From Morella rubra (lineage: Eukaryota > Streptophyta > Magnoliopsida > Fagales > Myricaceae): a stretch of 64,000 nucleotides of DNA. The notes under the pieces are model-generated. The model was given only the letters and a program-made list of their open reading frames with translations. It had not been told where the DNA came from and did not search any database. The stretch lies in NCBI GenBank assembly GCA_003952965.2, contig CM025856.1, positions 4,866,517 through 4,930,516 on the forward strand, given 5' to 3'. This document shows, one piece after another, positions 37,105 through 50,900 of this stretch. Every line of letters begins with the position of its first letter. Positions within the stretch are counted from its first letter, which is position 1. The position numbers and the translations under genes are program-made.

Positions 37105-38029
37105 CTCTTTTTAAATTGGGGCTTAAAATCTATTCATCCCCTCTCTAAGTATTAATTGGTTCTAAACAGGAGTTTCGAACTCTTCTCGTATTGCTTCAGT
37201 CGTCTTCTTTTTGTTAGTGACAATGTAAAAATATACTGGACAGCTTAAACGCCTTCAACAGGCTCCGCTCCTTTTTTTTGGCTCATTGCAACACTGAACC
37301 ACGTATTTTCAACTGGTTTTTCTGGGCGACCACAGACTTTGCTACACATTCAAAGATGGAAGGTCATTCAAATTTCCTCCCGAAATAAAATGGAAAGGAC
37401 TTATTAGATTAAGTAATAGGAGTATGTTGCTTCATTTGGTTGCCTGGAAGGCACAGGGAGCGTAAAGCAAATTCAAGACCTTGTTACATTTTATGGTGCG
37501 GCTGATCTGGGAAGATTCATATAAGATCAGTTACCTTTCCATTCACTTGGTTGCCTAATGAAGCATAACTGATTTTGCAGGTTCCCTTCCTACTAAATTG
37601 TGAGCTCTATGTATTAGACAAACCCGAGTAGGCATTTCAGATACATCAAGTTATTACCATTTTATTCAGTGGCTACTATATTTACTTACAGTATACAATA
37701 TAGTCTCCAGTAGTAATGAGAATAACTCAGAAACTGGGAAAACTTCAAGAGGTTCAAACCAAAGTCTGCAACTGTATCCGTTACCACTAAAGGAGGTAAT
37801 ACTGAAGAAACTCCTCACCTGTGAAGTTAATCCAATCAGTTAGAAATTGCTCTGCATTGTTAGTGGGATAAATTGATAGTTGAATAGTTTTAGTAGTTAA
37901 ATACAGAGTTCACTAGTTATTAGTTTCAAGAATAGCCTATGTGAAACAAATAAGCAAGCAAGAAATACATTTCCCTGCCTTTTGAGCGGGATATTGCACT
38001 TACAGTGAAATATTTGGACGAGACAGAGT

Positions 38030-41000
38030 TCAGTAACTGAGGTTCTCAGCAATGCCAACCTCTTCTTTGAGAGCGCTATATAATGTCTCAACAAGATTGA
38101 GCAGGAACCCATCTGAACCGTGTTTTGCCAACAAAGAAATTGCCACAGGAAGATTTTCATACAGCCCTAATGGAATGCTCACCTGTAGATGTGCAGAAAC
38201 AAATTTCATGGTTATTCAGATGTCATACATAAACAACCAGGGTGACCAAACTATTTTAGATTTGGTACCCAATGAACCTAGAGGGGGCTGAATAGGTTTT
38301 CAAAATTTCTGCACAACTCTCAAGATAAACAGTGAGATGCAAAACAATATTCAACCCTATTATGCAATCTGATTTATACAACAATGTATTAAATCAGAGT
38401 ACAATATATCTCTATAGATTCCAGGTGTTCTCAGAGATCAAATATGTCACGTAATTATCAAAATGCAATCTGTTGTAATGCTCTGTATAAACTCCTCAAA
38501 ACAGAGTAGAGTTCCAGTAAACTATGAACAGACTATGACAGATAACAGAACACAATATTATTCAACACAATCTGTCACAACTCAGAATAGATTAGATATG
38601 ACAGATCTACCCTATCTCCAACCTTGCCTTCACACTTCTTTCTTTTGTCAAATCTCCAAGACTTACAAGACTAATGCACAAATCAAGAGAGATTAAAAGA
38701 TAACAAGAAATATGAAATCAAAGGTAATAACAACACATTCACCACATGACACAAGGAATTGGCGATGAAGAAAAAATCCACTTGAAGAACGTCTTCAAGA
38801 GATAAAAACTCTTAAGGGCCCTTAGGACGGCTGAATCGAATCTGACTATTCTTGAACTCGGTTACAAAGTGATCTTCAGATTACACTAACCCAAGCTAAT
38901 CTATCAACCTTGCACCCTACCTAAGCGAACTCGCCCAGATCTGCAACATGCAGGGACCACAGAACCTCTGTGTCCATTCAACACGAACTCGTGCAATCAA
39001 CTTCTTCAAAACTGGAACCTCCAGCCTTAGTAGAACTCCAGCAACATCTGGAGATAACCTTCTATCACAAGGTAATCTTTGTGGCAATCTATCAAGAGGA
39101 TCCTCAAAGGTTTAGGCAGATAGCATAGGAACGATCCTCCAAATTCTTTGAATGAATAGATGTGGAAATCTTGGAGAGAATCTTGAATACAAAGGTTGAA
39201 TAATCTGGAAATCTTGTAGAATGAATGTTTCTCAATGTAAAAGTAAGTGACATTTGGCTCTGGAAGGTTTATATAGGGAGAGGGAAAAGAAGTCTCGAAG
39301 GGCCTGTTTGAATTAGTCAACAACCGAATCTTGCAAAATAATAACCACCATTCTGTTATTATTCGCGCTCAGTGAACTCCAGTAAACTTCGAGTAGACTT
39401 TGTCCTTCTCCAAATATCCAGAACATTCCAGCTTCCAACCAACTCTTCCAGGAACTTTGACCAAATCAAAGTCTCATTTTCTACAAGATCTCAGGAAATC
39501 TAAACCAATACACAACCGTTTTGTACAACATGCCAACTAAGTCATTTACAATTCCCCTCTTTGGCATTCTTTGTGACAAAACTAACCTAAGCCTATAAAC
39601 ATAAAAACCATGAATTCTGTTGATCACCATCATATAATTCGTTTAAATAGAGACCAAGCCATATCAAATCTAACATTGGCTAACATACACATTTCCTGAG
39701 ATTTAGTCACCTGCAAAATACAATCCGAACAAGAACACAAATCTAGATAAACACGTTAGTTTAGATACCAGTTCAACATCAGAAAGTAAGCAATTTAAAG
39801 CAAGTAAACATCATCTAAATCGAGACATGTCTCCCCCTGAGACAAGCAGCAGCAACCACAGTCATATAGGACATCTCCCCCTATCTACCAGCTCTGCTTA
39901 TAAAAGTCTCAAACAATCATAGCATCAGTAAGATTATAAATATCTCAAACAACATAGTATAAATGATGTAATTGTGCAACAAACACAAAATCAATCATGT
40001 GTTATCAACAGATAATAGAATCTTAAACAAACACAAATCAACCAACCACCATGTCTACCATGTATAACATACCAGTCTCTCCCCCTTTTTGTCAAGGAGG
40101 ATGCCAAAGACAGAATTTAAATCTCATCAACAGTTAACAAAACCATGTCTTCATTCTGAGTATTCTTATTAGACACATGCTCAAAGAACCACAAACCAAC
40201 AGACCATTTTCCCCTTTTTTGTCAAGGAGGATGCCAAATGAAGTACTTAGTACATCATATTGTAATTTTCTCAGATATCTGCAATTAACATATCATATTC
40301 ATGCTTAGTTACAAGAAAACCAAAAAAATCCAACTTCCAACCAACTCTCCCAAGAACTTTGACCAAATCAAAGTCTCCTTTACTAGAAGATCTCAGGACA
40401 TCTAAACCAATACACAACCGTTTTTTACGACATGCCAACCAAGACATTTACACAGGGTCATGTCTGTCATGTGCAAAACACACCATACAGAGAAGAGAGA
40501 GAGAGAGAGAGAGAGAGTGAGTGACAACCTGGCAGAATCCAGATGCCCCAGCAATTGAGAGCAAGTCATAAGCTCTAACTCGGAAAGCATCCAAAGCAGG
40601 TGGATCCGTCAGTAGTTTTGGTGGAGGCCCCTGAACTGTGGGGATTGCTAGGACACCAAAATCCTGATTGATCATCACTTGAAAGTTTTACTGAAGCTGG
40701 GAGAAAAGGTGAATGCATGAATGCCAGATTGGGAAATTATTTTTGCTACTACTGCATTACTTGAGGGAGGAATGAGGAGACAAGCAGATAAGATATACTA
40801 TTTTTCCTAGAAGTTGTTCGGTTGTAATGCAAACATGGAGTCATAATGGAATGCGACACTCACTATCCCCCCCTCCTCTTCCAACATGTTTGGGGAGAAA
40901 AATTTTAGATTCCTTTTGGTACTTTGTTTGGTATTAATTACCCATATTGATTTACCGCACACACAATAAACCTTGTTACAACATTCAACTTCCACTTTGG

Positions 41001-43708
41001 GTTGACATCTCCTGGAAAAAAACTGCAACTTGGGGATGTTCATTGCTTATAAAAGTTCAATAGCATATAGCAGGTAGCATCATCACATGAATCTAGATAG
41101 AATAATATCATAGACAATCAAGTAAGTCAATGAAATGTGTATGTATTAATACATGTGCAACAAATCCATTAAGATCAATGTAAACATGTCTTATCATATA
41201 GCAGAATCTTATAGTTAGAATACTTAAATCAAACAGATATCCAGATCATTCATACCAAGGACCACACAGTGCTTCTGGCACCATGCATATAATCATGTAG
41301 TGGCATCTCAATATCACAGTTATCATTCAAGTAGGTTTAATCAAATGAATGATAATCTGCACCCTTGAAGCCGCTGTGTGGCAATTGAAAGGGCCGCTAA
41401 AGAAGGTATATTAGACTCTTGATCTGCACACTCAGCAATGGTTTCAAGCTTGGAACTTTGTCCTGGATATAGTTCCCAAGGATTGCATGCTTTACAAGAT
41501 GACCTGCATTATTTTTGGAATCATGTAGTGGCATCTGGCTCAATCAACTACTAGGACAACTAGACGAATTCCTACTGTCAATGCACTTACCCCCAAATAA
41601 CTTATCCACTGATTTAACAAGAGGATGAATAACTCGATCACTTGGAATGGTTAAAAGCTGGAAACAATCTTCTGCAATAATTATCTGAGTGGGTCTGACA
41701 GGATTCACATCTGGTAAATCCAATAGTACTCGTCCAACTCTGTTCAAAATTGCAGGGTCCTGAGCAAACCATCCTGGAGGACCAAATTGCAAAAGACATC
41801 GCTAAATCAGGCTATTACACTAAATAGCAGAAAGTGGCTGCAGTCTAATTTAAAGACGAATGACTGATATGCTTTTGAATGCTTAAACTCGGGTATTCAA
41901 AGTCTTAAAGGTTATTATGAATGCATGTAGAGGCAGAAATTGGCACACAGACCATAAAGCAGACACAGATAGCTGGCACAGGGACAACTAGCAAGATTAA
42001 AGAGAAGACAAATTTGGGAAAACTGAAACAACTCTGTTTTTTTGTCGCATCCTTATCTAAACCAGTGTGCCAATTTCCTCACTTTCCAGAGGAACGCTGC
42101 CTTGTCATCCTAGACCAGTAGGCTCAGCAGAACAGAAGTCAGCACTCCATTCTTCACATAATAGTCATTTCTTACCAACAGTATCAAAACTTTGTGCAGA
42201 GGAATAACTCCGGCAGTAGAAATGGCATCATGTGAAGGCCGAAACCCAAGAATTCCACAATATGATGCAGGTACTCTTACACTGCCTCCAGTGTCAGTTC
42301 CTACATAGAGAAAACTTTTTGGTTCAATCCATCACAGACAAGCCAAGACAAAAGAATTGTTCACAAGAGAAACTCACCTAAGGCGAAATCTACAAGCTTT
42401 GCACCTACTGCAACAGCAGATCCACTGGAAGATCCTCCGGGTACCCGATCCGGCACACATGGATTCCTAGGTGTGCCATAGTGTCTGTTTATTCCGTGTG
42501 TACTGCACAAAAATTGTCCCTTCAATAATTCGCATAACAATAATGATGTGCACAAGAAACTGAGATCAACTTGAAGACCCAACTGTGAAGCCCAAATATA
42601 TAGCTCAACATTATATTCATATCATCTTAAAGTAAAGACAGCAACTGTTGAGACTGTAGATTCACACTTATAGATATGATTACATGGGATTAAAGAATGA
42701 TAATTTTGCTTCATTTTATATATATGCAGGAAATAAAGAACTCAACTCTAGTACTATGGGGAATCCGTGCAAAAAAAAAAGTAGGAGTTAACCCAAGTTA
42801 TTGGTTTTTCAATACTAACCTGAATGCCATTTCCATCCATGACAGTTTTACCAACACATGTGGCACCTCCCCTCAAGATAGCCAAAATGGCCGGGGCTGT
42901 AGAAGTGGCAGCCGGATGAGTCCTCAACCAGTCAGGATTTCCAAATCCAGTCACGTATCCTTCCACATCAAATCTGTTCCCAAATACAAACTTAAGGAAA
43001 AGTTAAAACACACACTCTTAACGTGCAAAACAACACACATAGCAATATCCAACTCCTTAGTGTGATCAGCGAGCTTGCAGGCATTTAAAAAAGAAAATAG
43101 ACAACATCCATAACTGAATCTGAGATAAATTTGAGTATGTGCGCAATTTCCACTGGGAAAGCATGGATAAAATAGCTTAAACAATATTCATAAACCCCAG
43201 TACCTGAGAAACCATATTCTAACTTGCAGAGACAAAAACAAAAGTTGCAAAACACACACGTATATAAACTTCAAAAAGCATGGACTAAACGTGGTAGTTA
43301 AATTGCTGAATGAGTTAAATGGAACACGAAAACAAGTGATCTAACTTTCAAGTTTAAGGGATCCAACATGCAGATCGAGACATGATTTGGCACACACAAA
43401 CGCACATACCCACCCGCACACAAGCACACTCTCGAAAAGAGAGTGAAGAGACTAAACAATTGCAATGGTTAAACCAATGTCTCAGGCCAAAAGCAGACGA
43501 TAACTGGATCATTATTTAAGTTTCGCAGACCATGGGGGATTAAGAAAGATTGAGAGTATAGCGGAAATCAAAGAAATGGAAGTAAAGCAAGGACTCACAT
43601 GTCTTTAACGGCAAAGGTGAGGGAATTTAAGGGAAGCACGTGAGGTGAAGAGCTTGGTTGCAGCAGGAACTTCTCCATGAAAGCCCCATAATCTGAGCCT
43701 CTTGCCAT
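38030..43708 (-). pseudogene. AMI1 amidase copy B, pseudogene
   Basis: Recognisable exons: 43708-43599, 42973-42820, 42502-42378, 42300-42176, 41773-41591, 41503-41363, 40663-40529 and 38182-38030, corresponding to exons 1-6, 8 and 9 of the nine-exon family. Exon 7 was not found between 40.7 and 41.4 kb. Exon 2 has one extra base (154 nt), exon 4 lacks one (125 nt) and exon 6 lacks seven (141 nt), so no full-length enzyme can be made. Exon 3 also loses conserved residues (HGIN for NGEN). The serine/lysine catalytic motifs are still legible. The last intron carries an LTR-element fossil. Closest relative in the window by intron 1 sequence is the solo exon at 31507. The 5' flank is the duplicated array spacer. 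Confidence 0.92.
38243..40452 (-). mobile_element. LTR retrotransposon fossil, probably Ty1/copia (SIRE/Maximus-like)
   Basis: A 2.2-kb fossil in the last intron of AMI1 copy B, flanked by a 5-bp target duplication CAGGG (38238-38242 and 40453-40457). Read on the minus strand, one long terminal repeat occupies 38243-39550 and starts TGTAAATG and ends CA, preceded by a purine-rich tract; a partial second repeat lies at about 40330-40452. Between them is a short internal remnant with purine tracts next to gccaaag/ggcatcc, as in SIRE-type elements. It is broken and has no coding capacity. The shared repeat stretch differs at roughly 8 percent of positions by eye, so the insertion is old (some millions of years). 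Confidence 0.75.
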
Positions 43709-43824
43709 GTCCGTTTCTGAGTTCCCTGACAGAAGCTTAACTCTACGTTTTAAACAGAGAAGTGGTGCTGCCAAGGCAACTTTCACTACTTTTAAGGTAA
43801 AATGGTAACTTTCACAGGCTAGGA

Positions 43825-44640
43825 TGTTTAGTGCAGGGATGTTTATCTATGATAACGAGGCCTACTTCTGTTATACAAAGAGGAAAGAAGAAAAAGACAA
43901 GTGGAATACCATCAAAGACGCAATTGTTTGCTGGCCATTGTGTAAATTGATGAGCATAAAAGTTTGCCTCAGGCTGAGCTTCAGCAATGGTCCACAGCTG
44001 TAGTTTTTGACAGTATGTCGGAGGTCATAAATTTCGCGACTGATTAACTGGTCCGGAGAATAAGAACTATCAACTACTGGCTGGATCACCAAGGGAGAGT
44101 ATCCCTGGAGTTGCAGAGAATTATATCAAGAGATTCCCATAGAAATAGAAAGTAATGCTCTGATTGGGCTTCTCCATACGGGGTGGGTTCGGAAATAAAC
44201 CAAGAAAATTCATGAATGACAGAAAAAAGAAAAGAAAAAGGGGTATCTTATCTAAGCAGGTCCATCAGAGTCCTCATCAAAGCTATACAAGTATGGTCCA
44301 TGGAACTACAGAAATTATTCATTAAGTCCACCATGGGAAGCGCCGCTGCTGACTCAAGGATATATGACTCCAGGCCAACCGCTGCATGTAAACAGCGTCA
44401 TCGGCTTCTATGTTCAAACCTGATGCAAGAAATAGCGGCAACTCATTTACGAAACCATTAATTCTGGCTTCTACGAAAGGGCTACCAGCGTCAGAGACTA
44501 AAAAAGCTGTGAACTCTACCCGTTTTGTTTACAGAGGACCCTCTTCCAGAGTTGAGATTCCTTTTTTTTTTTTAAACAATTTGTCTTAAAGGCCCAATCG
44601 GATAATGAAACTTTTTTCCTGGCTTCTCTCAAGGTATGAG
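43825..44640 (-). repeat. Array spacer with RNase H-like LINE fragment (copy 2)
   Basis: Second copy of the spacer at about 33300-34620, directly upstream of AMI1 copy B. Shared blocks include gtgcagggatgtt, caattgtttgctggccattg and ctggatcaccaagggagag. The minus strand has a decayed LINE RNase H tail at about 43990-43910. Confidence 0.65.
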
Positions 44641-47600
44641 TAGCGTGATAATTTTTATAGAGAAAATATATTTTTCACCTGGGAGTTATTATAATTTCTG
44701 TACTTTGAAGTGTAAACTATTTTATATTTTATATTATATTTTTTAATTATTAATATTTGACACTTTATATTATTTATTTAATTTTTAGATTAAAATAATA
44801 ATAAAGTTTTTGACTCACTTTGTATAAAGATATTATTGTTAATTCATTAAATTTTTGAAGTATATTATTGTCGAAAGTGCAAAATATCTAACATTGATAG
44901 CTAGAGAATATAATGTGTCAAAGTCGATAGTTTAATATGTAAAATATCTAATAATAGAAATTGGAGAGTACAATATGTTAAAACCGATAGTTTATTGTAT
45001 GATGTATCAAAAGACATAGTAGTTGATGGGTGAAAAGTATTTTTATCCTTAATTTTTTTATTTTATTAGAATGACAAGATTTGTCTTGTTATCCGTGTCT
45101 TTCCAAAGGACTCTTTTCTCTGCCAACTTGACTATATATTTCACAATTAATATTTCAACGGAATTGATGTTAACTAAAATGTGTTGCTTGGCCTAACGGT
45201 GTGCTCCTTCTACGGTTTCATGTCCAAATTCTTTCAAGTACAAACAATTTTTTGGAGCTATTCTCACAGAAAAGATGAACTTACCTGACAGTGTGGTTGC
45301 GTTGAATTCAATTTGTATAGATACTAAGTCAAGTTCGTTCGAACTCGATACACATAAATAAATGTCCGAATTTCTCTCGTTACAAAAAAAAAGAAAAAAT
45401 ACGTCGCTTGCGTTGTTAGGTACGAATAATAAAATCTACTCCTAATTCATAATGACACAAGACTCGAGATTTTAGGGCATACAGTGATATTACAAGTTGA
45501 AGATTTTGAATCCGTACATCACACCTATTTTAATTAAATAAATATACTTCAATTAATAAAATCTACTTCTTTTTAAATTTTTAACTAAACATAATTTTAA
45601 CAATAAAATCTACTTGCCAATAGCATAGTCGTCTTTTGGTTTATTCTTCTATATGAAATATACTTTAATTAATAAAATCTTTTTTTTTTATTTTTTAATT
45701 AAACATAATTTTAGTAATAAAATCTACCCTCTAGAATAGTCGTCTTTTGGAATAGAATATCCCGACGCATATGATCGGTTGTGATTTTAATACTATTATG
45801 GCTATGAGCTTCCACCCTTTTTTGCTACCACTACCTTTTCTTGTAACACTTCCATACCTCGCCATTTTATAATGGAAATGAGCTAGAAGTAGACCAGGAA
45901 AGAAAGGGCTTGGAAGGAGTTGGCTAAAACTTGGGATTAACATCTCTCCAATTTGTTGCTCCAATTTAGAGAGAAATAAATCAAACTTGCGTGTAGGGGT
46001 GGGCAATTTACCTGAGACACAATAGCCCGACCCATTCAGGACAAGTTTGACAGGGTTTGGGGGTAGGGTTTGGGTTTAATTATGAGGGAAAAAAAAACTA
46101 AAGTTTCGGGTCTGGGTATACTATGCTAACCCGATTTAAACCCAAACTCGACCCGTTTAAAATTAAAACTTGTCGAATTCCTTTTATACCCTTGGTGAAA
46201 TCATTTCACTAAGGGTTTAATTTCCCCCCAAGCCCTCGACATCCCAATTCCCCGAAGCCCCAACTGTTGACATTTTCCCCAGTCCCGCGACCTTCCCCTC
46301 TCATGCCCCACTTGTTGGCCCCGTCTCTCTCACTGTCTCTCCGTCGTCTCTCACTGCCCTACCCCTAGCTCTATCTCTGTCTCTCTCACTGTGACACTGC
46401 TCTGCCTATTAACCCCGAACTTGCCTCGAAGCCGAGGCGAACCCGGTCTGCGGTTCGACTCGGGGTTCCACCCCATTCGTGGTCGAGGTCGACTCAAAAT
46501 TTTCAACCCCGAATCCTTCGAGGTTGAGGTTGGGCAAACCCGACCCCGAATCCGATTTGTCCAAGCTTACATGTGGGTCTTACAATATTCAATGATATTC
46601 GTATTAATTATCGAGCAGTGCAAGCCCTACAAGCTTCTAAAAATGGACAGTTGTACTTTTTAAAAGCACTTCTTTTCATGGAGAAGTTGAAAAGAATAAA
46701 TTTTTTGTTGCACCTTTTGGTGGCTAATTTGTTGAATCTGAGATTAGCTTGAAAAAAAATCTAATATCACTACTTATCTTTAAATGAAGAGGATGAATTT
46801 TAAGCTCATTTGTGTACCGAACTCGAATGGACTAAACCTAATTTTAACACAGTAGAAATAAACACTAAACCCTGGACACGTGCAACATGGGTATCAAAAG
46901 TAGTAGAAATAATGTTGCCATGGGAATTTGAACTGAAGTATACCGTTTGGTATCTTTGACTCCTAGCCATCGCGCCCACGCTCTTGGGGCCTTATCCAGG
47001 ACATTAATCACAGTAGTGGATCAAATCCTTGTTCAATCAGCCTTTCTCGTTGATAAAACTCAAACAACTTATTTCATGCTCCTTGGAAATGCCTTTCAGC
47101 GTCAGAGACTAAAGCCTTGAACTCTTCTCGTGTTGCTTCAGTCGTCTCCTTTTTGTTAGTGATAATGAAATTATACTGGACAACTTAAACGCCTTCGACA
47201 GCCTTCGCTCCTTTTATTGCTCATTGAGCTCAGTGCCACGCTGATACACTAAAATTTCATCCCAAAATAAAAAGGATGAGACTTATTACATTAAATAATA
47301 GGAGTATGTTGCTTCATTTGGTTGCCTGAAAGGCAGAGGGAGCATAAAGAAAATTCAAGACCTTGTTACATTTAGGGTACGCGGCTGACCTGGGAGGATT
47401 CATAAGATTTAATTTACCTTCTTTTCACTTGGTTACCTAATGAAGCATAACTGATTTTGCAGGTTCCCTTCCTACCAAATGGTGAGCTCTGTGTATTAGA
47501 AAAACACCAGTAGGTAATTCAGATACATCCAGAATACATCAAGTTATCATTACGCTAGCCATTTTACTCAGTGGCCACTACATTTCAATCCCAGTAGTAA

Positions 47601-47943
47601 TGAGAATAACTAAGAAACTGGGAAAACTTCAGAGGTTGAAACCAAAGTTTGCGACTGTATCTTTTAGCACTAAAAGAGCTCTAATACCCAAGTGCAACAT
47701 TCCAAATCATCCAAATGAAGGTAATACGGGAGAAACTCCTCACCTCTGAAGTTAATCCAATTGGCTGGAAATTGCTCTGTGTCGTTTTGTGGGGTAAATT
47801 TATAGTTGAATATGTTTAGTAGTTAAATATGAGAGTCCACTAGTTATTATTTATGTGCCACATAAATGCAAGCAAGAAAAACCTTTTCCTGCCTTCTGAG
47901 CAGGATATAGTACTTGCAATGAAATATTTGGATGAGGCAGAGT
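44641..47943. other. Spacer downstream of AMI1 copy C
   Basis: It contains a MITE (44660-45048), AT-rich DNA, a GC-richer low-complexity block at about 46015-46580 built of cccgac/gggttt-like words, and from about 47100 the duplicated AMI1 3' flank. No gene is supported. Confidence 0.5.
44660..45048. mobile_element. MITE related to 36410-37104
   Basis: Inverted ends: gagaaaatatatttttcacc at the left and ggataaaaatacttttcacc on the opposite strand at the right. The end motif matches the element at 36410. Non-coding, about 390 bp. Confidence 0.55.
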
Positions 47944-50900
47944 TCAGTAACTCATGTTCTCAGCAATGCCAACCTCTTCTTTGAGAGCATCATAAAGACC
48001 CTCGACGAGATTGAGCAGGAACCCATCAGAACCATGTTTTGCCAACAAAGAAATTGCCACAGGAAGATTGTCATACAGCCCTAGAGGTACGCTCACCTGT
48101 AAATGTGGAGAAACGAATTTCACGGTTATCCATGGGTCTTACATAAACAACCGGAGAGACAGTAAAACTGTCATCTCAAAGTGCACACACACAGAGAGAA
48201 CCTGGCAGAATCCAGATACACCAGCAATCGACAGTAAGCTAAAAGCTCTAGCACGAAAATCTTCCAATGGAGTTGGATCCATCTGTAGTTTTGGGGGAGG
48301 CCCCGGAACTGTGGGGATTGCTAGGACATCAAAATCCTGAATAATAATCACTTGGAAGTTTTAGTCAAGCAAGCAGAAAAGGTGAATGCAAAAATGACAG
48401 GTGGGGTTACTATCTTTGCTACTACTACGTTACTTGAGGGAGAAAAAGTTAGGGGACAAGCAGATAAGATATACTATTTTTCCTAAAAAGTTCAATTTTG
48501 AAATGCAGCCAATAAATTCATAACTGAATGCCACTCTTACTATCTTCCCCCCTCTTCCAAAAATATTGGGGAGAAAGTCTATGTTCCATCTGGTACTTTA
48601 CTTTTCCAGAATTACCTCCATTGGTATACTGCAAAACCAACAAACCTTGTGTTGCCTTGAATCTAAGGATATTCTGTTTATAAGAGATAAGGGTGTGTCT
48701 ATCAAGAGGCATACATGCATGTATACAAGCACATACGTGTAATCTCAGGAAAAACATATATAATCAAATAAAATCTCTTAACCTATCCAAAGGATAATGT
48801 ACCCCTTTCTTAAATTGGGGGATCATGGATTTCCATATAGCAGAATCTTAGGCTTGTTACACATTCAGAGGGAAAGAGAGCGAGTACCCCAAGAAGACCA
48901 GTAAGAGCAGCACGTATTTCAGCCTTCAAATTGTGGCAAATATCCACATTGTTGTCTGTGGTCCTAAGGGCTTCCCATACCCGTTCTGATATCCCAGGAC
49001 CCAGATCAGGTTTCACAGAACAGACCCATTCACCATGGTTATTCTTGAATTCATACCTATGTTTCAAATGGTTAATACGTTCAGGAGCCAATGTTTGTAA
49101 AACAACAATATTTTCATGTAGCAAGATCCACACCAGTTTCACAGTTATCATTCAAGTAAGTTGAATCAACAGAGTCAGTGACAATCTGCACCTTTGAAGC
49201 TCCCGCATGGCACTTGAAAGGGCTGCTAAAGAAGGTATATTATGCTCTTGATCTGCATGTCCGTCACTCAGGAACGGTTTCAAACTTGGAACTTTGTCCT
49301 TTATGTAGTCCCCAAGGACGGCTTGCTTTACAAGATCACCTGCATTATTCGTGGAAACATGTAGTGGAATCTCACTCATTGAGAATCATTTTGATCTAAG
49401 CACATAGGATGGATATGTGTATATATATAAATAAAAAATTATATGAAAAAGTGCTTCCTCCCACAAAACACTAGACAACGAGCCAATTCATTTGCTCAAT
49501 GCACTTACCCCCAAATGACTTCTCCACTGATTTAACAAGAGGTTGAATAACTCGATCACTCGGAATTGTTAAAAGCTGGAAACAATCTGCTGCAATAATT
49601 ATCTGAGTGGGTTTGACAGGATACACATCGCGTAAATCCAGTAGAACTCGTCCCACTCTATTCAAAATCGCAGGGTCCCTAGCAAACCATCCTGGATAAG
49701 AATGGTGTCAAAAGAATGACGAGCCAGAAGAAGAAGAAGGAGAAAGGGAAAAAAAGAAGAAGAAGAAGAAGAAGAAGAAGAAGAAAGATTTCTATGAAAG
49801 GCATCAAACATATCAGGCTATTAAGGAAAATAGCAGAAAGTGGCTGCTCTATTATGTAAAGATGAATGGTTGATATGTGTTTGACTGCTTAAACTACTTA
49901 TGTCTGCTTAAACTCGATCATGGGAAAACATTTAAGGTTTTATCAATGCATTCAGACAAAGAAATAGAGACACAGATAGCTGGCACAGGACAACTCGGGA
50001 GAATTAAAGAGAAGAAGAATTTGGGCAAGACACGTGTTGCACGAAAACTAAAACAACAAATTTTGTTGTTGTTGCATCCTTGTCTAAACCAGTGTGCCAA
50101 TCTCAGCAATATCATCACCTTTTTGGCCATACTTTCAGGAGCAGAATTGACTTTCTCCAGTTAGGTCTCAATTGAATATATGCATTTTCCACATCCAATC
50201 GTTGATTCCTTACCAGCGGTATCAAAGCTTTGTGCCATAGGAATAACTCCAGTAGTGGAAACGGCATCATGTGAAGGCCGAAACCCAAGAATACCACAGT
50301 ATGCTGCAGGTACTCTTACACTGCCTCCAGTGTCAGTTCCTATGATAGAGAAAACTTTTAGGTTTCAATTCATCACAGCCAAGCCAAGATAAATCATAAT
50401 TGTTCACAAGAAAAACTCACCTAGGGCGAAATCTACAAGCTTTGCACCCACTGCAACAGCAGATCCACTGGAAGATCCTCCTGGCACTCGATCCGGTACA
50501 CATGGATTTCTAGGTGTGCCATAGTGTTTGTTTTCTCCATTTATACTACAAAAAAGTTGTCAACCCAATAATTCGCGCCACAACAATGATGTGAACAAAT
50601 GAGAGCCCTCAACTATGAAGGACACAATTGGGAACCCCACAGAACTATATTGCTAAGCATTATATTCATAGCATCCTATAGCGAAAAAACAACTGTTTGG
50701 ACTGCCTCCAAAACTATGATGATTTTGCTTAATTTTGTATGCATATAGAAAATACCAACTCAACACTTCTAATTATGGGAGTCCATGTTGAATTTCTTGT
50801 ACCAAGAAAAAGAAGAAAACAAATGGTACGAAGTTAATAGGAGTTAATTCAAGTTATTGGTTTTTTCAATACTAACCTGTATGCCATTTCATCCATGACA

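Larger units (their letters stand above)
34621..38029. other. Spacer downstream of AMI1 copy B
   Basis: It contains two MITEs (35353-35849 and 36410-37104). From about 37160 to 38029 the sequence is duplicated at about 47100-47943, downstream of copy C, and partly at 24900-25689 below copy A. No gene is supported. Confidence 0.55.

Noticed and set aside
46015-46663. GC-richer block with a 90-residue open frame
   Set aside because: Low-complexity cccgac/gggttt words, no start or splice context and no domain. The left edge (taggggtgggcaa) looked like an hAT end, but no matching right end was found.
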